Source of the DNA: Chitinophagales bacterium
Lineage (GTDB): Bacteria; Bacteroidota; Bacteroidia; Chitinophagales; Chitinophagaceae
Reading direction: 5' to 3'
NCBI GenBank assembly: GCA_015655435.1
Contig: JAATFC010000091.1
Coordinates: forward strand, 1 to 38,572
Length of the DNA: 38,572 bases
Under the pieces are notes generated by a model, which was not told where the DNA came from, made no database searches, and saw only the letters and a program-made list of their open reading frames with translations. Positions 1-7,435 of the stretch are shown piece by piece. Each line of letters starts with the position of its first letter. Within the stretch, counting starts at the first letter, position 1. Both the position numbers and the translations under genes were made by a program.

Positions 1-843
1 CGTCCTAATTTCTTCCAACTGTTGCCGATAGTCGATGCGTCCAATCCGTATAACTTATCCCAAGGTAACCCTAACTTGAAACCGGAATTTACCAGCAACT
101 ATGAATTGTCATACAACAAAACATATGCGCATAGCGGTAATTTCTTGGCAACAACTTACATGCGTTACACATCCGGCCTTATTACAAGTTATCAATATGC
201 GCTTGGTGGCGATACGTTGATGAATACTTACCAAAATGCAAACCATAGTTACACTTACGGATTGGAACTGACCAATAGTATCCAGGCAACGAAGATGTGG
301 AATGTCATGTTGAATGCCAATATATTTAACACAAAAATTGATGCTACCAATACAGATGCTGCAGCATCTAACGAACGTTGGAGTTGGAATGCTAAAATGA
401 ATAATGACTTCAAATTACCAGCAGGTCTTACCCTGCAGTTGAATGCAAGCTATTGGGGCAAAACAGTCCTTCCTAACGCAGGCGGAAGCAGTAGTAGTGG
501 CGGCCGTGGAAATGGTGGATTTAACTTTAGCCCACTCGGTTCTGCCCAAGGTTATATTGGCGAACGTTTCAACCTGGATGCCGCGTTGAAGAAAGACTGG
601 AAAGCCAAAAACGGCAACTCCTTCTCTCTCATCCTAGCAATGAATGACATCCTGAGAACCAACTATACTAAATCCTATTCGGAAACAGACTTCATGACCC
701 AATACCAAAAACGTCTGAACAATCCACAGGTATTCCGTTTGACATTCAGTTGGAGATTTGGAAAATTGGATGCCAACTTGTTCAAGAGAAAGAACAACAA
801 AGATGTTGACAACGGAGATGGCGGTGGTATGATAGGTGGATAA
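1..843 (+). CDS. TonB-dependent receptor / outer-membrane beta-barrel protein, C-terminal part (5' end outside window)
   Basis: The frame is open from the first base (reads RPNFFQLLPIVDASNPYNL), so the gene begins upstream and only about 280 C-terminal residues are seen. The motif NPNLKPEFTSNYELSY is typical of the barrel of Bacteroidota TonB-dependent receptors (OMP_b-brl_3-like), and alternating hydrophobic/polar strands follow, e.g. GLTLQLNASYWG and QVFRLTFSWRFG. The true barrel appears to end near WRFGKLDANLF; a basic then Gly/Asp-rich tail (DNGDGGGMIGG) follows. The receptor encoded at 31850-34699 has a similar Gly-rich end, so the two may be relatives. The substrate cannot be read from this fragment. 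A strong hairpin terminator follows the stop. Confidence 0.88.
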   Translation, partial: RPNFFQLLPIVDASNPYNLSQGNPNLKPEFTSNYELSYNKTYAHSGNFLATTYMRYTSGLITSYQYALGGDTLMNTYQNANHSYTYGLELTNSIQATKMWNVMLNANIFNTKIDATNTDAAASNERWSWNAKMNNDFKLPAGLTLQLNASYWGKTVLPNAGGSSSSGGRGNGGFNFSPLGSAQGYIGERFNLDAALKKDWKAKNGNSFSLILAMNDILRTNYTKSYSETDFMTQYQKRLNNPQVFRLTFSWRFGKLDANLFKRKNNKDVDNGDGGGMIGG

Positions 844-865
844 TATAACCGTCAATTATTATACA

Positions 866-897
866 AAAATAGCGACCGAAAAATCGGTCGCTATTTT
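866..897. terminator. Bidirectional intrinsic terminator between convergent genes
   Basis: A 14-bp perfect stem (AAAATAGCGACCGA at 866-879, complement at 884-897) closes an AAAA loop and has A/T runs on both sides. It lies between the receptor stop (843) and the convergent YkgJ-type stop (900), so it can serve both strands. Confidence 0.85.
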
Positions 898-899
898 AT

Positions 900-1403
900 T
901 TATACCTGAAAAGCAAATGTATCTTTCAGACGCTCAACTACATTGTAAATAATGGGACACCGACCATAGTGCATGAATACGGTGAACAATCTTTTTGTAA
1001 AAAAAGGTCTGTCCAAAGCTGGAAATTCCCTACAGCCTGCAAACCTATATGGATAAACGGTACAGCTATTTTCTTCCAAAAAATGACAAGGCATTGTATC
1101 AATCAACATCCTGTCCGAATGCTCACTTTTTTCCAGATAACGTTCATCAAATACAGCACGGGAGATTGCTAGATGTTCTGCCAATACATCCGCTTCAGCA
1201 GGTTCGACATTAATCATCAACGTTTTGCAGCAATTACCGCAAGAAGTGCAATCAATCTGCGGTTCGATTACCGTGTTGAGCTGTGCAACTTTTTCGTCAA
1301 CGACAATACCATCCAACGTTTTCAGCATTTTCACAAACTGCTGGTTCTCGTCAGTCTTTGCTTCTGCATCTATTGCAATAAAAGATAAATCGGTTTGTAT
1401 CAC
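900..1403 (-). CDS. YkgJ-type cysteine-cluster protein (putative zinc/iron-chelating)
   Basis: 167 residues. The cysteine signature of the UPF0153/YkgJ family is visible: CTSCGNCCK in the middle, then CHFLEENSCTVYPYRFAGCREFP. Family members are thought to bind zinc or iron through these cysteines; no precise reaction is established. No signal peptide or membrane segment is seen, so it is probably cytoplasmic. It is transcribed alone on the minus strand, convergent with the upstream receptor and divergent from dgt. A -7 box (TACTTTTG on the minus strand) lies about 26 nt upstream of the ATG. Confidence 0.85.
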   Translation of the reverse strand: MIQTDLSFIAIDAEAKTDENQQFVKMLKTLDGIVVDEKVAQLNTVIEPQIDCTSCGNCCKTLMINVEPAEADVLAEHLAISRAVFDERYLEKSEHSDRMLIDTMPCHFLEENSCTVYPYRFAGCREFPALDRPFFTKRLFTVFMHYGRCPIIYNVVERLKDTFAFQV

Positions 1404-1428
1404 TATGGAAAAGTAAAAGATAAAGAGG

Positions 1429-1436
1429 CAAAAGTA
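1429..1436 (-). promoter_or_regulatory. -7 box for the YkgJ-type gene
   Basis: The minus strand reads TACTTTTG, matching the Bacteroidota TAnnTTTG element, 26 nt from the start codon. No TTG is present at the expected -33 spacing, so only half the promoter is supported. Confidence 0.4.
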
Positions 1437-1525
1437 TGGAAGAGTTACGATTTATAAATTATGAGTTATGAAAGCTCCAACCATTTGCACCAATACAATA
1501 CTATTGGTCACTAATTACCAGCTAC

Positions 1526-1550
1526 TTATAAGTTATAACTTATAACTTTG
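1526..1550 (+). promoter_or_regulatory. dgt -7 box overlapping a 20-bp perfect palindrome
   Basis: TTATAAGTTATAACTTATAA (1526-1545) is a perfect palindrome and overlaps TAACTTTG (1543-1550), a match to the Bacteroidota -7 element. The dgt ATG at 1555 is 4 nt downstream of the box, so a transcript from it would be essentially leaderless. No -33 TTG is seen at the right distance. The palindrome could be an operator, but AT-only sequence makes chance palindromes more likely. Confidence 0.4.
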
Positions 1551-1554
1551 TTCC

Positions 1555-2925
1555 ATGTCTTCCATTTTGAACCAGTTATACACGACACGCAGGACGGGAC
1601 CGCAATATCCTAACAAGAATACGACTTCGGACAACCGAACCGCTTTTCAGCGCGATTATGACCGTATTATATTCTCATCTGCTTTTCGGCGCTTGCAGAA
1701 CAAAACGCAGGTTTTCCCATTGCCCGGCAGCGTATTCGTGCACAACCGATTGACGCATTCGTTGGAGGTCAGTTCGGTCGGACGTTCGCTAGGTACCCTT
1801 GCTGGAGCTTTTATTGCGGAAAAGTTCGCGTCAGAATTGACACCTGAAAGCCGTGAGTTTTATTTGTATAGTCTGAACTATGTGATTTCCGCAGCTTGTC
1901 TTTGCCATGATATTGGCAATCCTGCATTTGGACATTCTGGAGAAGATGCGATCGCAAGTTTTTTTCAGGAAAACAAAACAGAACTTAAACTTCATGTCTC
2001 CGAAAAAGAATGGTCCGACTTGGTACACTTTGAGGGAAACGCCAATGCCATAAGGGTTTTGACGCAGCAGCAAAACGGAAAATCGGAAGGTGGTCTCATG
2101 CTGACCTATTCCACGTTAAGCGCTATTGCCAAGTATCCATGTGAGGCAATTGCATCCACCAAAGAGTTTCTGCACCGCAAAAAATTCGGTTTTTTCCAAT
2201 CGGAAAAAACCATTTTCGAACAGATTGCACAGGACACGCAGATGCAGCAAGAAAGCTCAGAACCCTTGATATACAAGCGTCATCCATTTGTTTGGCTGGT
2301 AGAAGCGGCGGACGATATTTGTTACAATATCATGGACATGGAAGACGCGCACCGTCTGCATATCATTGACCATCGTGATTGTTTGGAAATATTTTTAAAT
2401 CTGGTTTCGGATTTGGATGCGGACAGTTTGCAAAAAACAAAAAACAAAATCGACTCCATCGCGGACAAAAACGACCGCATCAGTTATCTCCGCGCGAAAT
2501 GTATTTCCCTATTGGTCAAAAGGATTATCCAACTATACGAAAACAACTTTGAAACCATATTGGACGGAAATTTTGACAAAGGGCTATTCAATATAATCAG
2601 CACTGAAAGTAAAGCGCTGCAAGAGATTGGTGATTTTTCCATAAAACACATTTACAATAATTCCGCTGTCGTAGAAATCGAAAATGCGGGCTATAACGTC
2701 TTGTCCGAACTATTGAAACATTTCGCAATTCCCATACTGAAAACCCAAAAATCCAATGCCGAAAAGAAAGCTCTGAGCCTGTTGCCTGAACAGTTCCGAT
2801 ATAAAAACGGAACTTCTTACGAGCAGACTTTGGGCGTATTGGACTATATTTCCGGAATGACGGACAACTATGCAACAGAACTCTACCGAAAGATAAAAGG
2901 GATTGAAATTGGAAAGATTCGGTAG
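1555..2925 (+). CDS. dgt: Deoxyguanosinetriphosphate triphosphohydrolase (dGTPase)
   Basis: 456 residues, an HD-domain dNTPase that hydrolyses dGTP (or other dNTPs) to the nucleoside plus triphosphate. The N-terminal RAFQRDYDRIIFSSAFRRLQ-like block is characteristic of Dgt. The metal-binding HD residues are visible as NRLTHSLEV (His68), CHDIGNPAFGHSG (His118-Asp119) and the later Asp in EAADDICY. Length fits the long bacterial Dgt subfamily. It stands alone downstream of a near-leaderless promoter. The stop codon lies inside an 18-bp sequence repeated 73 bp downstream (2984-3001), next to a palindromic repeat. Together with dcd at 31199 it is one of two dNTP-pool enzymes in the window. Confidence 0.93.
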   Translation: MSSILNQLYTTRRTGPQYPNKNTTSDNRTAFQRDYDRIIFSSAFRRLQNKTQVFPLPGSVFVHNRLTHSLEVSSVGRSLGTLAGAFIAEKFASELTPESREFYLYSLNYVISAACLCHDIGNPAFGHSGEDAIASFFQENKTELKLHVSEKEWSDLVHFEGNANAIRVLTQQQNGKSEGGLMLTYSTLSAIAKYPCEAIASTKEFLHRKKFGFFQSEKTIFEQIAQDTQMQQESSEPLIYKRHPFVWLVEAADDICYNIMDMEDAHRLHIIDHRDCLEIFLNLVSDLDADSLQKTKNKIDSIADKNDRISYLRAKCISLLVKRIIQLYENNFETILDGNFDKGLFNIISTESKALQEIGDFSIKHIYNNSAVVEIENAGYNVLSELLKHFAIPILKTQKSNAEKKALSLLPEQFRYKNGTSYEQTLGVLDYISGMTDNYATELYRKIKGIEIGKIR

Positions 2926-3001
2926 GATATAAATTGGGACTTCGTAATCTATATTATTGTTGGTGATAACACCAACAAAGGCAGGAAAGATTCGGTAGGA
3001 T
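2911..3001. repeat. 18-bp direct repeats bracketing a palindromic repeat at the dgt 3' end
   Basis: The same 18 nt (GGAAAGATTCGGTAGGAT) occur at 2911-2928, spanning the dgt stop codon, and at 2984-3001. The 55 bp between them ends in the palindromic repeat at 2957-2978. The arrangement resembles a duplication made when the palindromic element arrived, although part of the 18 nt (GGAAA-ATT) is also part of that element's own tail. Confidence 0.7.
2957..2978 (+). repeat. Dispersed palindromic (REP-like) repeat, copy 1
   Basis: Core TGTTGGTGATAACACCAACA (2958-2977): 9-bp arms TTGTTGGTG/CACCAACAA around ATAA. It is followed by AGGCAGGAAAGATT. Copies 2 (5577-5598) and 3 (6016-6037, opposite orientation) share the 20-nt core and a GGCGG-AAA tail. 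Confidence 0.8.
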
Positions 3002-3046
3002 TGGGAGATGATATGAGACTTTCCACTTTTCGGATTTCCTTAACGA

Positions 3047-3078
3047 CCATTGTCCATCGTCAACTTTCCATTGTCCAT
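3047..3078. repeat. Short direct repeat CCATTGTCCAT, two copies
   Basis: CCATTGTCCAT occurs at 3047-3057 and 3068-3078 in the dgt-lptB spacer. It looks like simple-sequence spacer repetition; no function is apparent. Confidence 0.45.
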
Positions 3079-3114
3079 TAAAGAACTATCTTTGACCAAT
3101 ATAAAATTTGTATT

Positions 3115-3960
3115 TTGAGTTTAACAATCCAGACCAAAGACCTTGTCAAGATATACCACAGTCGCACGGTTGTCAACCACGTTTCCGTCAAGGTAAACCA
3201 AGGTGAAATCGTCGGACTATTGGGACCGAACGGTGCGGGCAAAACCACAACTTTTTACATGGTTGTAGGACTGATACAACCCGAGGAAGGAAGCGTGTAC
3301 CTGAACGAGGAAGACATTACCAAATTGCCCATGTACAAACGGGCACAGATGGGCATCGGTTATCTGCCGCAGGAGGCTTCCGTTTTCCGCAAACTCAGCG
3401 TTGAAGACAATATCATGGCAATTCTGGAAATGACTAATCTCACAAAAGACGAACGTAAGGACAAACTGGAATCGTTGCTCAACGAATTCGGATTACAACA
3501 CGTGCGCAAAAACAATGGCGACAGCCTGAGTGGTGGCGAACGTCGTCGTACGGAGATTGCGCGAGCATTGGCTATAGACCCGAAGTTTATCCTATTGGAC
3601 GAACCGTTTGCAGGCGTTGACCCAATAGCAGTGGAGGATATCCAGTCCGTCGTCGCTAGACTGAAATACAAAAACATCGGCATCCTCATTACCGACCACA
3701 ACGTAAATGAAACGTTGTCCATCTGCGACCGTGCCTACTTGTTGATTGACGGTAAAATATTCCGCCACGGAACAGCCGAGGAACTTGCCGAAAACGAACA
3801 AGTCAGACGTTTGTATCTTGGTACTAACTTCGAGTTGAAACGAAAAGACTGGATTTTGGAAATGGGAAAAACGCACGGCGAAAGCTTAAAAAACAAAGAC
3901 AACAAGGAAGCGGAAAGAGATGTAGAGGAAGAAAAGATTGAAGAGAGCGAGGAGAATTAA
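3115..3960 (+). CDS. lptB: LPS export ABC transporter ATP-binding protein LptB
   Basis: 281 residues, the cytoplasmic ATPase that powers LPS extraction by the LptBFGC complex. It shows Walker [11 protein letters not shown]-loop [17 protein letters not shown] (typical of LptB), signature LSGGERRR, Walker [14 protein letters not shown] and switch His in TDHNV. The best start is TTG at 3115, giving [14 protein letters not shown]; no in-frame ATG fits. LptB is usually about 240 residues, so the highly charged C-terminal tail of about 40 residues (ending [11 protein letters not shown]) is an extension. lptFG are not in the window. The next gene is also LPS-related. Confidence 0.9.
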   Translation: MSLTIQTKDLVKIYHSRTVVNHVSVKVNQGEIVGLLGPNGAGKTTTFYMVVGLIQPEEGSVYLNEEDITKLPMYKRAQMGIGYLPQEASVFRKLSVEDNIMAILEMTNLTKDERKDKLESLLNEFGLQHVRKNNGDSLSGGERRRTEIARALAIDPKFILLDEPFAGVDPIAVEDIQSVVARLKYKNIGILITDHNVNETLSICDRAYLLIDGKIFRHGTAEELAENEQVRRLYLGTNFELKRKDWILEMGKTHGESLKNKDNKEAERDVEEEKIEESEEN

Positions 3961-3975
3961 AAGACATAGTTAACA

Positions 3976-4013
3976 CGATTTGATTCTTCTTTCTTTGTCT
4001 TTAAATCAAATCG
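3976..4013. terminator. Weak inverted repeat after lptB
   Basis: CGATTTGATT (3976-3985) pairs with AATCAAATCG (4004-4013) across an 18-nt pyrimidine-rich loop. It may be a weak terminator between lptB and the transferase gene; the long loop and low GC leave this uncertain. Confidence 0.3.
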
Positions 4014-4038
4014 ATCATTTCGTTATTTATAATTAAGA

Positions 4039-5565
4039 ATGTTCAAGTTAAAAAATACTTTAAGTCTAAGTCGCTTTGCGGCGATAATGAGTGTCCTCAA
4101 TTTTGTATTGTATCATTATGGATTCTTTTCTTTCGTAGCCAAAAACGTTGAGCCTAAAAGCCTAAATGGAATTATTATCATAGTGAGCCTAGTAATAATA
4201 ATGTCGGTTGCGAACTTTTTTACTTTTTATCTGATATGTTTTTTGTCTCGTATTGTCGGAAAATCCTTATTGGTATTATTTTTCCTACTCAACGCTATTG
4301 CAGTTTACTTTGTCAATACTTATAGTGCAATAGTGGACGAAAGCATGATTGGAAATGTACTTAATACCAATTATTCGGAGTCAAGTAGTTTCTTTTCTTT
4401 TAAACTAGTACTATACATTATTTTTCTGGGCATTCTTCCTAGCATTTATGTTATCAGAACCAAAATAGAAAAAACACGTATAAAAAGGTTTCTTGTAATC
4501 TCTTCTTCTGCATTGGTATTCCTTCTAGTTTTGGCATTTGCAAACGCTAAGAATTGGTTGTGGATTGACAAAAATTCAAAGCAGTTGGGAGGCTTGGCAA
4601 TGCCTTGGTCGTATACTGTAAACACTACACTTTTTTACGTCCATCAACACCAAAAAAACAAAAAGGAAATCCTGTTGCCCAACGCTACTATAAAGGACGA
4701 CAAAAAATCGATTGTGGTATTGGTCATTGGCGAATCGGCAAGAAGTGAGAATTTCTCATTGTACGGATACAAGAAAAATACAAATCCGTTGCTTTCCAAA
4801 ACGCCAAATGTCTTTCCTTTCAAAGCAACATCGTGCGCAACGTACACCACGGCTGGCGTAAAATGTATTTTGGAACACAAAAACTCCAGCGACCTATACG
4901 AAATCCTACCCAATTATCTATACAGAAACAAAGTAGAAGTAATCTGGCGAACGACAAACTGGGGCGAACCTCCCGTGCATATCAAAAACTACGAGAACAA
5001 AGAGAAACTGGAATCCGAATGCAAAACTGGTGATTGCAAATACGACGAGGTACTCTTGACCGGATTGAAAGAGGAGATATTGGCAAGCAAAAGCAATAAA
5101 ATATTTATAGTACTGCACACAAGCACAAGCCATGGACCATCATACAGCAAAAAATATCCACCACAATTTGAAACATTCAAACCCGTATGCAATAGCGTCG
5201 AACTAGGCAATTGTTCGAAAGACGAACTCGTCAATGCTTATGACAACACCATTGTTTACACAGACTATATATTGCATAATGTAATCGAGGATTTGAAACA
5301 GTTGAAAGACTATAGCAGTACAATGCTTTTTGTTTCGGACCACGGCGAATCCTTGGGAGAAAACAACCTCTATATGCACGGACTTCCATTGAGTATTGCA
5401 CCAAAAGAACAGTGCGACATTCCATTTATCGTCTGGGTTTCCGACAATTCACGGCAGTTAAAACCGGAACAAGCATTGACTCAAAACAATGTTTTTCATA
5501 GTGTATTGAACTTCCTTGGTATTCAGAGTCCGATTTATGATGAGGGTATGAATATTTTTAAATAG
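4039..5565 (+). CDS. EptA-like lipid A phosphoethanolamine transferase
   Basis: 508 residues. About five hydrophobic segments fill the first ~170 residues (e.g. GIIIIVSLVIIMSVANFF, FLVISSSALVFLLVLAFA), followed by a periplasmic sulfatase-fold domain. Motifs of the EptA/MCR family are present: VIGESARSENFSLYGY (metal-binding Glu), SCATYTTAGVKC (contains the likely phosphoenzyme Thr), LHTSTSHGPSY, and FVSDHGESLGENNLYMHG (Asp-His metal ligands). Cysteine pairs (CKTGDC, CNSVELGNC) recall family disulfides. The enzyme would transfer phosphoethanolamine from phosphatidylethanolamine to lipid A phosphates, a change that lowers binding of cationic peptides. It follows lptB, which supports an LPS role. 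A different glycan acceptor cannot be excluded. Confidence 0.85.
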   Translation: MFKLKNTLSLSRFAAIMSVLNFVLYHYGFFSFVAKNVEPKSLNGIIIIVSLVIIMSVANFFTFYLICFLSRIVGKSLLVLFFLLNAIAVYFVNTYSAIVDESMIGNVLNTNYSESSSFFSFKLVLYIIFLGILPSIYVIRTKIEKTRIKRFLVISSSALVFLLVLAFANAKNWLWIDKNSKQLGGLAMPWSYTVNTTLFYVHQHQKNKKEILLPNATIKDDKKSIVVLVIGESARSENFSLYGYKKNTNPLLSKTPNVFPFKATSCATYTTAGVKCILEHKNSSDLYEILPNYLYRNKVEVIWRTTNWGEPPVHIKNYENKEKLESECKTGDCKYDEVLLTGLKEEILASKSNKIFIVLHTSTSHGPSYSKKYPPQFETFKPVCNSVELGNCSKDELVNAYDNTIVYTDYILHNVIEDLKQLKDYSSTMLFVSDHGESLGENNLYMHGLPLSIAPKEQCDIPFIVWVSDNSRQLKPEQALTQNNVFHSVLNFLGIQSPIYDEGMNIFK

Positions 5566-5576
5566 CTCTTGTTTAT

Positions 5577-5598
5577 TTGTTGGTGATAACACCAACAA
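5577..5598 (+). repeat. Dispersed palindromic (REP-like) repeat, copy 2
   Basis: Same 20-nt core as copy 1 (5578-5597), followed by TGGCGGGAAAAATT. It lies 11 nt after the transferase stop and faces copy 3 across the small gene at 5641-5922. Confidence 0.8.
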
Positions 5599-5640
5599 TG
5601 GCGGGAAAAATTATAATAAGGTTTAGAATTGGAGATGCGA

Positions 5641-5922
5641 TTAATTCATAGATAATAGTTTTTTCAATTTACGGTATTCATCGAGTAAGACCGCCCGATG
5701 TCCCCAGTTCTCGGCTTCATCTTCTACTTTTGGATTTATGAATGTGCCTTCTGGCGAAATAAAATAGATAGTTTCTAACCCGGCCTGAATAGAATTTCTT
5801 TTCTGCTCCTCTGTTTCTTCCGCTATACCAAGTTGCTCTTTTGTATAATCCCAATCTCTGTCGAAAACCTGTTCAAATGCCTCTATAAACTTATTTATCG
5901 AGTTTATTAAATCTTTGTCCAT
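5641..5922 (-). CDS. Hypothetical protein (93 aa) bracketed by palindromic repeats
   Basis: Not a family I recognise. The frame can be read from 5988, but the first 22 residues (MRVFIYVSSKLESTLQFKIC) look non-coding; the natural start is MDKDLINSINKF at 5922, giving 93 residues. The protein is acidic, probably mostly helical and soluble: KFIEAFEQVFDRDWDYTKEQLG, then ETIYFISPEGTFINPK, and a helical C-terminus (LLDEYRKLKKLLSMN). No signal peptide or membrane segment. It is the only minus-strand gene between eptA and dxr and sits exactly between inward-facing copies of the palindromic repeat, which suggests a small acquired or mobile cassette. Function unknown. Confidence 0.6.
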   Translation of the reverse strand: MDKDLINSINKFIEAFEQVFDRDWDYTKEQLGIAEETEEQKRNSIQAGLETIYFISPEGTFINPKVEDEAENWGHRAVLLDEYRKLKKLLSMN

Positions 5923-6015
5923 ATTAATACATATTTTGAACTGCAGGGTTGATTCAAGCTTGCTACTAACATATATAAATACACGCAATATACCAATTTA
6001 TGCCATTTTCCGCCA

Positions 6016-6037
6016 ATGTTGGTGTTATCACCAACAT
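6016..6037 (-). repeat. Dispersed palindromic (REP-like) repeat, copy 3 (inverted)
   Basis: Reverse-oriented copy of the 20-nt core (6017-6036). Read on the minus strand it continues TTGGCGGAAAATGG, matching the tail of copy 2. Copies 2 and 3 therefore form inverted ends of a 461-bp segment. Confidence 0.8.
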
Positions 6038-6183
6038 ACTTCTATCCTAGTCTGTAAAGTATTTAAAAACGGTACGGACTTACTTGTCAAGTGTCGTTTT
6101 CATTATGGCTAGCCCGTTCTTTTTCATTTTTGTTAAAAGAATAAGCTATATTGTCTTCTTTTCACTATTAGACCATTAACCGT

Positions 6184-6191
6184 TAACTTTG
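6184..6191 (+). promoter_or_regulatory. -7 box for dxr
   Basis: TAACTTTG matches the Bacteroidota -7 element and lies 42 nt upstream of the dxr ATG. At the expected -33 position the sequence is TTC rather than TTG. Confidence 0.5.
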
Positions 6192-6233
6192 CGGACATTG
6201 AAATTTTAGCAAAAACTTATTCTGATATAAATA

Positions 6234-7394
6234 ATGAATTCAACTAAAAGAATTGCCATTTTCGGCTCTACAGGTTCCATTGGCAAGCAGGCACTGGAGG
6301 TCATTGCAGCGCACCCTGACAAATTCTCCGTTGAAGTATTGACCGCCGCGACCAACGACGAGTTACTGATTAGTCAGGCTTTGAAATTCAACCCCAATAT
6401 AGTTGTCATCGTTGACGACTCACGTTACCAGCATGTCAAAGAGGCATTGAAAAGCACGGACATTAAGGTATTTGCAGGCGAACAGTCCCTATTGGACGTG
6501 GCGTCGATGGACTGCTATGACATGATTCTGCAGGCAATCGTCGGTTATGCAGGGCTTTTGCCAACCATAAAAGCAATTGAAACAGGCAAACCAATTGCCC
6601 TTTCCAATAAAGAAACCTTGGTTGTGGCTGGCGACCTGATTATGGGAATGGCTGCGGCAAAACAAGTTCCCATCATTCCCGTTGACAGCGAGCATTCTGC
6701 TATCTTCCAATGTCTGATGGGTGAAGGCAGAAATAAAATAGAAAAAATCATATTGACGGCGAGCGGCGGACCTTTCCGTGGCAAAAAGCCCAACTTTTTG
6801 GTCAATGTAAAAAGAGACCACGCATTGGATCACCCCAACTGGAAAATGGGTGCGAAAATATCTGTTGACTCCGCTACGCTAATCAATAAAGGTCTGGAAA
6901 TGATCGAGGCAAAATGGTTGTTCAACCTCAAGCCAGAACAGATAGAAGTCGTCGTACATCCGCAAAGCATCATCCACAGCATGGTACAGTTTGAGGACGG
7001 CGCTATCAAGGCTCAGATGGGTTTGCCCGATATGAAACTGCCCATCCAATACGCTTTGGGATTTCCGCAAAGACTGCCAAATGCTTATCCACGTTACGAT
7101 TTTCGCCATCCGGGCGAACTGACATTTGAAGAGCCGGACTACAAAACGTTCCGCAATCTCTCTCTTGCCATCGACGCGATGGGTAAAGGCGGCAACATGC
7201 CCTGCATATTGAATGCTGCCAACGAAATCGCGGTTTATGCCTTTTTGAAAAACCGTATTGGATTTTTGGACATTACAGACGTAATCGAACAAGCAATGAC
7301 CAAAGTCAAATTTATCGAAAAACCATCCTTGGAAGATTATATTGACAGTGACGGAGAAGCTCGTAATTTTGCCGCTTCATTGGTACATATTTAA
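6234..7394 (+). CDS. dxr: 1-deoxy-D-xylulose 5-phosphate reductoisomerase
   Basis: 386 residues, the usual Dxr length. Converts 1-deoxyxylulose 5-phosphate to 2-C-methylerythritol 4-phosphate with NADPH, the committed step of the MEP isoprenoid pathway, in the cytoplasm. Evidence: N-terminal NADPH-binding IAIFGSTGSIGKQALEVI, the ALSNKETLVVAG block, metal/substrate residues in IPVDSEHSAIFQCL, LTASGGPFRG, the flexible-loop HPNWKMGAKISVDSATLINKGLE, and the C-terminal NAANEIAV motif. rseP follows after 41 nt on the same strand, so the two are probably co-transcribed, as is common in bacteria. Confidence 0.97.
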   Translation: MNSTKRIAIFGSTGSIGKQALEVIAAHPDKFSVEVLTAATNDELLISQALKFNPNIVVIVDDSRYQHVKEALKSTDIKVFAGEQSLLDVASMDCYDMILQAIVGYAGLLPTIKAIETGKPIALSNKETLVVAGDLIMGMAAAKQVPIIPVDSEHSAIFQCLMGEGRNKIEKIILTASGGPFRGKKPNFLVNVKRDHALDHPNWKMGAKISVDSATLINKGLEMIEAKWLFNLKPEQIEVVVHPQSIIHSMVQFEDGAIKAQMGLPDMKLPIQYALGFPQRLPNAYPRYDFRHPGELTFEEPDYKTFRNLSLAIDAMGKGGNMPCILNAANEIAVYAFLKNRIGFLDITDVIEQAMTKVKFIEKPSLEDYIDSDGEARNFAASLVHI

Positions 7395-7435
7395 ATAAAA
7401 ATCGCAGCGAGCTTCAACATTTATAAAAAACAACA

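Larger units (their letters stand above)
5923..6233. other. 311-bp spacer upstream of dxr
   Basis: Contains palindromic repeat copy 3 (6016-6037) and the dxr -7 box (6184-6191). Apart from these it is AT-rich and no gene or RNA is recognisable. Confidence 0.6.

Noticed and set aside
5923-5988. 22-residue N-terminal extension of the small hypothetical gene
   Set aside because: The composition looks non-coding and a normal start (MDKDLINS) follows.
2957-6037. Three palindromic repeats considered as a CRISPR array
   Set aside because: Only three copies, separated by about 2600 and 420 bp, in mixed orientation and with no uniform spacers. No cas gene lies nearby; the Cas9-like stretch is an isolated fragment inside alaS.
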